The notes under the pieces were generated by a model that worked only from the letters and a program-made list of their open reading frames with translations, made no database searches and was not told the origin of the DNA. From assembly GCA_035079385.1 (NCBI GenBank), contig JAVHKY010000052.1:9300001-9364000 (forward strand): a DNA stretch of 64,000 nt, in the 5' to 3' direction. Position 1 is the first letter of the stretch. Each line of letters starts with the position of its first letter. The DNA is from Aspidiotus rigidus (Eukaryota; Arthropoda; Insecta; Hemiptera; Diaspididae). This document shows positions 55,468-64,000 of the stretch, in pieces. Both the position numbers and the translations under genes were made by a program.

Positions 55468-57205
55468 TGTACAGTATGATCCAAAGTTACCAATTGTAGT
55501 TGCATGCGATGCTAGCCCAGTAGGAGTTGCAGCTGTTCTGTCACACATAATAGATGGAATAGAAAAACCAGTAATGTTTATATCGCGATCCTTAACCAGT
55601 GCAGAACAAAACTATAGCCAGATCGACCGTGAAGCCTTAGCCATTATGTTTGCAGTTGAAAAATTCTTTATCTATATCTATGGGCAAAAATTTACCTTGG
55701 TAACAGATAATCGTCCACTCACAAGAATTTTTCACCAGCATAATAAATTACCAGCAATGACAGCAGCGCGGCTGTATCGTTATGGCGCTTATCTTAGTAT
55801 GTTCAATTATGAGATAAAGCATCGTCCAAGTGAGCAACATGCAAATGTTGACTATCTATCAAGAGCTCCATTACCAACAATGACACCAACGGAATGTCAA
55901 CAAATTCTTGATCAAGACTTAGTATGCTGTCAATCTCAAACAATCAACCAGATTTCATCAATAGTTGTCACCAGTGAATCTATTGCTGAAGAAACAGCTA
56001 AAGATCCATATCTATCAAAGCTACTGGTTAGCCTGCAAAATGGTACATACAACAAGGAACCAGAATTCACCATTTCAAAAGGAGTGATCTTCAAAGGCGA
56101 TCGAGTCTATATTCCAGAGTCCCTCCGTAAATCAATCCTTCGGGAACTTCATCATACACATATAGGGATAGTGAAAATGAAACAGCTATCACGTCGTTAT
56201 TGTTTTTGGCCATCTATTGACAAAGATATTGAGCACATGGTCCGTTCTTGTGAACCCTGCGCAACAAACCAGAAGAAACCAGGAAAAGTCCCAACTCAGC
56301 ACTGGGACCCACCAGAGAAAAATTTTGATAGAATCCACATAGACTTCGCAGGTCCAAAAGATGGATATCAGTTCTTAATTGTTGTAGATGCTCTATCTAA
56401 ATGGCCAGAAGTCCGTATTTTCAAGGACGCTCCAACGTCAGAATCAACTATAATGGGGCTAGAAGAGGTGTTTAGTCAACATGGCTACCCTCTGGTTATG
56501 GTATCGGACAATGCATCAATATTTACAAGCGAACATTTTCAATGTTATGCCAAGCAGCATGGAATTCATCAAATCAAAATCGCTCCTCTACACCCATCAA
56601 CAAATGGTCTAGCCGAAAGATATGTGCAAATTGTGAAGTCAAAGCTAAATAAAATGGAACTAGAAGGCACAGCTATCCAAAATAAAATCAGAGAAATATT
56701 ACTATATTTTCGAGCGACTCCTCTTGCGGACGGACTGAGTCCGGCAGAGAAGTATCTCAACCGGCGACTACGTCTGCGATTAGATGCGATCAAACCTAAT
56801 ACCATCAAGAGAAATCAAGATAGAACTCCTGTGAAACGAAACTTCTTGGTAGGAGACAGAGTCCAGTTAATCTACTCTTATGTTTTGAAAAAACCTATTT
56901 GGAAATTTGGAACAGTGACTGCATGCTTAGGAAAACTCCACTATACAATCAAAGTGGATAACGATCGAGAGGTCACAAAGCATATTGACCAGCTGAGACC
57001 AACACAAATTGTAGCTCATCAACCAGTTCAGAGAAAGGTTACCTTTGACCTTCCCGAAACAGAGAAACCAACATCAGTGTTAACAGCACCTGCGCCATCA
57101 ACCTTGAGCGATAATGAGAGACAAGCTACCAGTATATCAACACGACCAGTGCGCCATAGGCAGTTACCCAAGAGATTCGAGAATTTTCAAGTGTATAAAT
57201 ATTAA
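55468..57205 (+). CDS. Ty3/gypsy RNase H and integrase (partial pol)
   Basis: Starts in RNase H (YDPKLPIVVACDASPVGVAA; IDREALAIMFAVEKFFIYIY; TDNRPLTRIF). The integrase zinc domain follows (HHTHIGIVKMKQLSRRYCFW...CEPCATNQ), then a core with D in HIDFAGPKDG, D in MVSDNASIFTS and E in TNGLAERYVQIV. The C-terminal part has VGDRVQLIYSYVLKKPIWKFG and HIDQLRPTQ. The stop is at 57205. It is open throughout but lacks reverse transcriptase and any proper start. The purine tract GTGGGGGAGAG precedes the LTR at 57408. Confidence 0.85.
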
Positions 57206-57407
57206 ATATTTTCTCTCTATTTTGGTCTCTCTCTCTTTTTGTTCAAATCTAATTGCTAAAAATGTAATTATTATCAATGTTATCTAAACTTTATTTTATT
57301 TATTTATTTATTTTTTTTCCTTTTCTTCAAGTCTACTTGCTAAATGTGTTTATCGATTTTATCAACCTATATAACAGGCCAAAGATTTTCTTTTACGTGG
57401 GGGAGAG

Positions 57408-57588
57408 TGTACTGTATGAACCTCCGCTAGAAATGACAACACTGCTAAAATGTAAATACCTATCTAATATCACATGTTACCTATCAATTCAGTATGTATG
57501 AATCTGTATCAACGTTTCAACGTATCTATCAATAAAATATCAAGTGGTCTATCGAATATTCTTTTCCTTTTCATAATCATACATAACA
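57408..57588 (+). repeat. Gypsy LTR, plus orientation
   Basis: 181 bp, TGTACTG...CATAACA. Its CA end is joined at 57589 to protease-coding DNA of the inverted half, not to flanking host or copia sequence. Confidence 0.85.
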
Positions 57589-58841
57589 ATAAGTGGTTGT
57601 GGGTTAAGTTGTTTGAATTGAGCTTCTGGTAACAGTGTATATCCACACCCACTGTCAACTTCAAACTCATTTTTTAACCCATTGATCTTGATTATCACAA
57701 AAAATTTCTCAGTATCTTCTGAAATAGGTTGTAAGTCAAATAACTCGACAGTTTCAATTTGTGATTTTTCATTCTTAACTGGAATGCTTGTTAGCTGCCC
57801 TATGAATAAATCATCATCAATATCTTCATTATGGAGCCATTTATTACTCTCAACTGGTTTCTCTGGTTTTCTGTTTGACTTTATAATTGTTGTTATACAT
57901 ACTTTTGAAACGTGCCCTATTTTGGAACACTTGTCACATCTTAATTTTTCCTTTGATATTCTACAATCTTTAACAAAATGATTTGATCTACCACACTGTA
58001 AGCATACTCCATCGATTCCAAGCTCTTTAAAATTAATTCGTTGACGAGATTTACTACGATAAGCTGATCTTTGATTTGATGACCTTGATTTTGAACGATT
58101 TCTGTAAAAACTATGGGAATCCTGATGGTTCCTTGAACGAGAAATACGATTAATAGACGTTGATTCTAACATACTGGAAGTTTTTGCACCATTGGTCATC
58201 TCTGATGAATTAGATTGTGATGCCTCTAAACTGAGAGCTTTTTTTATTGCGTCACTCAAACTGATATTGTCTTCTTGCAAGAGTTTTTCTCTGATACTTG
58301 AATCACGTAGACCTCGAATAAATTGGGCGCGCAAAAATAGGTCAGAAACTGATTTTCCACAAACACAGTCAAAATCGCAGGTAAGTAGAAATTTTCGTAG
58401 AGCTGCCACATATTCACCTATACGTTCTTTATTACCCTGTATGCGGGAAAGAAAACGGTGTTGTTCGACGATAATATTTGGTTTTGGACATAGATGCTTT
58501 TGAATTGAATCGGCAATCTGTTGATAAGAAAGTTCATCCAACGATAGGGGAAGGTTGATAGCTTCAGTTTCGTGATAAGTTTCACTACCAATACTGCTTA
58601 AAAAGAAACGTTTATATTGTTTCTTTTCAGCATCTGTCTGTAAACTAAAATTGTGCATAGCTGCATAATTCTCAAAACGGTTGCGATACTGCGCAAATGT
58701 TTCTTTCTTTCGGTCAAAAGTTTCAAAAACTGGAACAGATTTCTGTTGAACTGCCACTGGACCTACTGGTTGAGTAAATGTGTTCATCGATTCTTTGAAT
58801 GCCGTTAAGAAGGCGGTAAATTGTTCTTCACTCATTGCCAT
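57589..58841 (-). CDS. Ty3/gypsy Gag with start of protease (truncated)
   Basis: Likely start at Met 58841 (MAMSEEQFTAFLTAFKESMN); an in-frame Met 20 codons upstream (58901) is possible. A retrotransposon gag core (FDRKKETFAQYRNRFENYAA, FLRAQFIRGLRDSSIREKLL) is followed by an Arg/Ser-rich basic stretch. Then come two zinc knuckles (CLQCGRSNHFVKDC and CDKCSKIGHVSKVC) and the first part of an aspartic protease (FEVDSGCGYTLLPE, active-site D-S-G). At ~57589 it runs into the inverted LTR and ends there by chance. The Gag is intact. Confidence 0.85.
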
Positions 58842-59146
58842 ATTGTAGGTATTGATTAGTAGGAAAAAGAAAATTGATACGAACCAAATGCAAATCTCCA
58901 CAGATGTAGAAACGAGTCGAATAGTCGTTGGTTGTACAACAATGAAATCAGCTAACAGCTAGCGTCAGGTAAAATCTTGAAAATCAAGGCAGATGCAATA
59001 ACATACTATAGGCACACATCACCGGCATTGAACGTTCGATTAGAAAAAATTAATTGATATTATCGACAGTTATAATTCAATTCACTAATTATGGGGAAAA
59101 AAAAAATTTTGTGAAATACTACATTTTATACTCGTCGCCAATTTAT

Positions 59147-59327
59147 TGTTATGTATGATTATGAAAAGGAAAAGAATATTCGATAGACCACTTGATATTT
59201 TATTGATAGATACGTTGAAACGTTGATACAGATTCATACATACTGAATTGATAGGTAACATGTGATATTAGATAGGTATTTACATTTTAGCAGTGTTGTC
59301 ATTTCTAGCGGAGGTTCATACAGTACA
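59147..59327 (-). repeat. Gypsy LTR, minus orientation (5' LTR)
   Basis: 181 bp, apparently identical to 57408-57588 in reverse. It is followed inside by ATAAATTGGCGACGAG, the TGGCGACGAG part being a plausible primer-binding site. Confidence 0.85.
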
Positions 59328-61279
59328 ATAGCTCTTGCCTTTTCGCACACAACCTTGTTAAAAATCTCTGCAGTACCATTCATCTGCTTTTCGCGCACTG
59401 GTGTGTACTTCACACGTATACCCTTACTTCTACAGTAATTTACAAGCTCGCCGCTTCTGTACTCGCCCCCTCGATCAACCATTAGAGTACAAATATCATA
59501 TTTCTTATCAAATAACGTATACATATATTTTTCGTATTCCAAAAATTTTTTGTAAGCCTCATATTTATTCTTAATGGGATACGCGCATTTAAATCCTGTA
59601 AAATCATCTATGAACGATATGAAATAGTTACATCTATCAAAAGATTCAGTCTTCATTTCGCAAATATCTGAATGAACTAACGCTAATGGCCTTGTACTAC
59701 GAGGTACAGTTACACTTTTATAGGGTTTACGATTATGTTTGGCTAGAATACATGTTTCACATTTATAATAGTTTGATAATGCATCATTCAAATCTGTTAT
59801 CTTATGATCGATATCATTTAAAAAACCATGTTTAATCATATCCTTCAAAGTTTTATAATTCAGATGCCCAAGCTTTCTATGCAAAAATTCTAAGCTGTTA
59901 TCGTGAGGGTACGATGCAAAAGCATTTACGTTATTGTTATACTTATCGAGACCCATTTCAGGTTTATTCAAGAAGTTACGTTTGAATACTACATAATACA
60001 ATTTGTTCCGCATCACACCCCTCGCATATACAACATTATTTTTACAAATACGTACAGTCTTTTTACCATATACGACTTCGTAGCCTTTCAAATCAAGTTC
60101 AGAAACAGACAGCAAATTATAACGAAGATTTGGTACGAATAATACATTTGTAATAGTAATATCCCTATTTCCCTCGCAAACTACATGCGTTGAAGCTAAA
60201 CCAAGGGCTTTAAAACTTTTACTTTCTTTATCGGCATTATTAACATTAACCGGCTCTTTAAAATATTTAATACCTGACAATAGATCTTGTTGACCAATCA
60301 TATGATGAGTAGTTCCAGCATCTACTATGAAGCCTATTTCATCGTGACCGACTTCGACATGATTAGTGGCGTTGAGTGATACTTTGAAACCCGGTTCATC
60401 CACGCCCGTCAACATAGTTTCCGCATCAGCCAAATTTCCGGCGAATCTTCCTCGATTTGACGACTCACCCTGACGATATCGATTTCCTTGACCACGACTA
60501 CGATTTCCTCTCCAATTATATCGATTTGACCGATTTTCACTGTTCGAAGTATTTTTGGGACATTGAAATTTAAGGTGTCCCAGCTCACCACAACCAAAAC
60601 AACGTTTCTCTCGATTTGAGTTGAATCTTCCACGACCACGACCACAAAATTTTCTGGTGTCTGTTCGACTCGTATTGAACGCTACCGCCGACGCACCTTC
60701 CGATTTGGTTTTCTCAGGCAAAGATGGCTTATGCATTTCACGAATTTTCTTTTTAAGATAAAATTGCTCCAAATTCATTTTGACCGCAGTGAAAGATAAT
60801 TTACCAGACGACGTTTCTATCGCATTAACTCGACTATCATACGATTCAGGCATTGCAAAAATCAGCTTGGCTGCCAGGTCCTCATCATCGACTTTAATTC
60901 CACAATCTTGCAGCTCGGATACCACAGTTTCGAACTTTTTAATAAATTCAGACAAATCCTCACCATCCTGGAATTTCAAAGCGTTGAGTTTCGTTCTGAG
61001 AAGCATTCGACGCGTTGCATCTCGACTTTCAAACTGGGCTCTAAGTTTTTCCCACATTTCAGCAGCAGTTCCACAATTTTTGATAATTCGTAGGTATTCA
61101 TCGTTTACAGTAGCTACGATCACAGCTCTGACCAATCTGTCATCTTTTTCCTTGGTGAACTCGATAAGTTCCTTCTGAAAACCCTTGACACCGACGAGGG
61201 TTTCAATTCGAAATTTCCAGGTATCATAATTTTTACCATTCAACTGAGCGATTTGGATCTTTTCGCCCCAAATATCCAT
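59328..61279 (-). CDS. Copia Gag, protease and integrase N-part
   Basis: Start chosen at Met 61279 (MDIWGEKIQIAQLNGKNYDT), the usual copia Gag opening; the frame is open 31 codons further upstream. Gag core (YDTWKFRIETLV, AAEMWEKLRAQFES, LKFQDGEDLSEFIKKF), Arg/Gly/Asn-rich linker with zinc knuckle CFGCGELGHLKFQC. Protease has VDAGTTHHMIG (D-A-G-T instead of the common D-S-G-A). Integrase zinc part HRKLGHLNYKTLKDMI...CETCILAKH; core D in VHSDICEMKT, D in LMVDRGGEYRSG, E in NGTAEIFNKVV. The frame is open until the nested gypsy LTR begins at 59327. Confidence 0.9.
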
Positions 61280-61455
61280 TACGAGATAGCACAAACGAAA
61301 CGAGGAAAAAAAAATAATTTTATCCGAGACAAAAAAAACGAGAAAGATTTTTATTACATCGTGCCAGTTCATGCATTCACCACTTTTCGTGCAACGAAGA
61401 TACGCACTTTTTTTTTCTATTCATTCACATTATAACCAACCACACTCCGCTATCA

Positions 61456-61610
61456 TGATGAGATTAGCAGGAGAGGAAGGGTGACGAGAAATAAAGGTAA
61501 CACAACGTTTCTACGGCTGCGCTAGACGAGAACTAACTTTTTATTCATTTTTCTCTACAGCGTGGCATGCGAATAATTATCTCATACTTATCAATCGACA
61601 GAACTCAACA
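61456..61610 (-). repeat. Copia 5' LTR
   Basis: 155 bp, TGTTGAG...CTCATCA on the minus strand. The TSD AATCA follows at 61611-61615. Confidence 0.9.
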
Positions 61611-64000
61611 AATCAATTGCAGGAAGATGGAGCAGTCCCTTGATGGAGGTTGTATTACTTTGACCAGCATGAAGGATGCGATGTGTAGTATAACCAGTGG
61701 TCCCGCTGGGCAAAGTGACTATACCACTACAAGGAAGTGAGATCTGCGTCACTTCTCCGGAATGATCCCGAATGGTGAGTGTATCCTTGTCGTGGATGAC
61801 ATAGAGCCATTGATTAGACGCAATTTGGTGCCATATTGATGGGAGGAACGTTGACGTTTGAAACTTGCAGTCATCGGACCGACCGTGCATCAGCTGGAAT
61901 TCACACGACGGAGAAACTGCACGATGTAGATTATCTATGGAACACATGTAATGATCTCCCACTAACCGAGAGCAATGCTCCAAGCTATTGAGGTATCCAT
62001 ATTGTGACTTTGGGACGTCTGTGAGAAAATACTTTGAAAAGGGATGGATATAAAAATAAGTGTTGTTAGATAAAGCTTTTGGAAGAGGAAAACAAAGGTA
62101 GAGGGAAAAAACTGTTGTGTCTACAACCGGAACTTTGATAATAAACAATAGCTGTCGAGGCAAGTGATAAGTCTCTAAAATACAATGTTTAATTAATACA
62201 TTAATTGCATCTGTTGACACATGACTTATCCAATTTCTATTGGTATCTAGTTTTATTGTCAAAAGAGTAGAACGGAATCGATGGAGATCCATAACATCTG
62301 GATGTAAAATATTTTGGTGAGCAAATAGCACGGCGTTTTGTAACGAGTCTATATCTGTATATAAAATTGTCACTAAGTTTTGATAAGCTAAAAGTAAGTT
62401 TTGAATCTCATTAGTGACAACAGAGTGAGATAACTGATCATTTGTTGAAGTAATATGGGATCTAATTTGAGTAAAAGACTGGGAAATCTTCTCTATAACT
62501 TCGTTTGTTTTAGCCTGCGTCTTATCCATAAAATTGTAAATATCCTTTACAGCTTTAAAATTCTGGTCCTTTAACACCGCCTGCTTTTGTTGATTTGTGA
62601 ATAATTCATTGAATTTTTCATTATAATTTTCATCGTCATTGGCATCTGGCGTACCATATAAAAACTTGAGGATTGAAGAACCAAAACGAAAAATAGCTCT
62701 TTTCCGTATGGAATGTGCGGAAGTCAGACTTGTTGAGTCCTCGAGATTCGACAGTTTTTCCTGAATTCTAAAATTATCCTGCGAAAGGATATTCCTGTAC
62801 GTAGTCTTTTCCTGCAATGAAAAGTTGTTGGAATGAGAGAAGCAATTTTCAATTTGAGTGCTGATACTTTTCAAGACATTCAATTTATTCCACAAAATAT
62901 TGGTATCAAATGTAGTCACAATGTTCCACTCGTCTACCTTGTTAACAACAGTGCCATAGTGTTGGAAAATCATACCTGATCCAGATATGATAGGTGTGAC
63001 GATTTCAGTTGCAAAGACTAAAGGTAGAAAAAGTATAGTGACGACTAGCATAGTTATTATATTGATTTTTGCTACATAAGGTTTAATATTCTGAAAATGA
63101 TGTCTTTTTGGAGTACTGCCCTCCATAATGGTTACTCCAGTTTCGCTTGTCTTGATAACAGGATAAGGACCTTTGTACCTACCCTCTAATTTGTCGCGTT
63201 TATGTCTCTTAACGCTAATTAGATCTCCCTCCTTTATGTATGGTGATCGTACCTTCTGATCATAACGTATTTTTGTAGCTTCTTTTGCCTGAACAATATT
63301 TTCTTTTGCACACTCATGCAAGAAACGTAGACGATCCTGGAAACATAATAATAACTCCTCGTAGGATAATGTTGTGTCCTCTTCTGTAGGTATGTTTGGT
63401 TTTTTACCAAAAATGAGTTCATGTGGAGAAAAACCAGTGGATGCGTGCTTGGATTTGTTATAGGCAGACATTGCCAATGGTAGACATTCATCCCACTCTA
63501 CCCGCTTCTCTACTGTAGTATAGAGTTGTAAATACTCCTTTACTTTACCATGTGCTTTTTCCAAAGACCCATTTCCTTCAGGGTGGTAAGCTGTGCACGT
63601 AATATGATGGATACTCAATATATCTGCAAATAATTCCATTAATTCCCCTGTAAATTCGCTGCCATTATCTGAAAGGATCTCTTCTGGTAAGTCGTAAAAG
63701 CAGATAAAGTTTAGCAAGCATTTGAAAATATCGATAGCTGTATGACGTACTACTGCATAGAGGACTAAGAATTTGGTTAAGTTATCTTGAATTGAGACAA
63801 TGTATTGATTGTTGCGCTTTGTTTTTTCTTTTTTCATAACAACTACGTCAATTGCAATTTTCTTGAAGGGTTCCTTAGCAGTATCTGAAATCTTCATAGG
63901 TAATCGTCGTATTTGATTATCTTTTTTGTAGATCTGGCAATAATTACAAATTTTCAAAACATTTTGAATATCATTTTTCATACCTATCCAGTAGTACCCT
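61611..64000 (-). CDS. Errantivirus-like integrase fused in frame to Env N-part
   Basis: Enters from the right edge inside the integrase zinc domain (CNYCQIYKKDN), then the catalytic core with D in AIDVVVM, D in LSDNGSEFTG and E in NGSLEKAHGKV, and a C-terminal domain (IKEGDLISVKRHKRDKLEGR). Without a stop the frame continues near 63075 into a hydrophobic signal-like stretch (~63060-63005) and an envelope ectodomain. A furin-type basic site (RKRA) followed by a Gly/Phe-rich segment at ~62700 resembles the cleavage and fusion region of baculovirus-F-like proteins; later comes a Cys-containing region. The frame is cut at 61611 by the copia LTR; the residues past that point are LTR-derived. In related elements env is made from a spliced RNA. 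Confidence 0.8.

Larger units (their letters stand above)
55468..59327. mobile_element. Rearranged Ty3/gypsy element: two halves in inverted orientation
   Basis: The plus-strand half (55468-57588) has RNase H, integrase, purine tract and an LTR. The minus-strand half (59327-57589) has an LTR, primer-binding region, gag and the start of protease. The two 181-bp LTRs (57408-57588 plus, 59147-59327 minus) appear identical but inverted. Reverse transcriptase and most of protease are gone. ATAGC flanks the whole block (55463-55467 and 59328-59332), so it inserted into copia as one unit. The right end is a normal LTR terminus; the left end is internal RNase H sequence that happens to look like one. 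Confidence 0.8.
53009..61610 (-). mobile_element. Young Ty1/copia element inserted in env
   Basis: LTRs at 61456-61610 (5') and 53009-53163 (3') are 155 bp and appear identical by eye. The duplication AATCA stands at 53004-53008 and 61611-61615. Internal order on the minus strand: Gag, protease and integrase N-part (61279-59328), then integrase C-part, reverse transcriptase and RNase H (55467-53362). Between them a rearranged gypsy element (55468-59327) interrupts integrase. Frames on both sides are open, so the copia was probably intact until that event. Confidence 0.9.
52351..64000 (-). mobile_element. Env-bearing Ty3/gypsy (errantivirus-like) element, partial
   Basis: On the minus strand: pol (integrase) from beyond the right edge to ~63075, env 63050-61611 continuing at 53008-52531, purine tract, and a 133-bp 3' LTR (52483-52351). 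Env is interrupted by a copia element at 53009-61610 with a 5-bp TSD. The 5' LTR, gag, protease and reverse transcriptase must lie beyond 64000. Integrase followed by a fusion-type envelope is the arrangement of insect errantiviruses and relatives. As it stands env is disrupted. Confidence 0.8.

Noticed and set aside
57277..57501. 74-codon plus frame between integrase and LTR
   Set aside because: It runs from the 3' UTR through the purine tract into the LTR; not a coding unit.

Overview
This is eukaryotic, AT-rich, transposon-packed DNA. It has no operons or ribosome-binding sites; coding exons have GT-AG borders and stand far apart, and most open frames belong to retrotransposons. A chitin-binding CPAP3/obstructor cuticle gene shows an arthropod. 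A TTAGG-type (ancestral insect telomere) motif at retrotransposon junctions makes an insect most likely. I cannot name the species.

Layout. 1-11,204: R1-clade LINE material in three head-to-tail units, each ending in poly(A) followed by GGTTAGGTTAGCAT. The third unit (4,432-11,190) is full length with intact ORF1 and ORF2. 11,205-41,027: a four-exon CPAP3 gene on the minus strand (exons at 41.0, 33.8, 17.6 and 12.5 kb) whose introns of 7.1, 16.0 and 4.8 kb hold copia, Ty3/gypsy, BEL/Pao, Penelope-like, hAT, Mutator-like, pogo-like and palindromic MITE copies, mostly decayed. 41-46 kb: Penelope remnants and dispersed repeats. 46.4-48.9 kb: a minus-strand multi-exon gene of unknown function with C-terminal zinc-finger motifs, perhaps frameshifted. 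49-52.3 kb: largely anonymous sequence. 52,351-64,000: an env-bearing Ty3/gypsy (errantivirus-like) element that runs off the right edge. Its env is interrupted by a young copia element (53,009-61,610, apparently identical 155-bp LTRs), itself interrupted by a rearranged gypsy element whose two halves face each other (55,468-59,327).

How it fits together. The window is a stack of insertions into insertions, so order of arrival can be read from target-site duplications (TSDs): env element first, then copia (TSD AATCA), then the rearranged gypsy (TSD ATAGC); likewise an hAT-type element (TSD TTTATAGG) holding a Mutator-like foldback (TSD CAAAGTTTA). The CPAP3 gene stays intact because its exons have matching splice phases. 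I saw no defence system, CRISPR, tRNA or rRNA. The most unusual signals are the TTAGG-associated LINE array and the gypsy insertion that appears to have used an LTR-like internal sequence as one of its ends.
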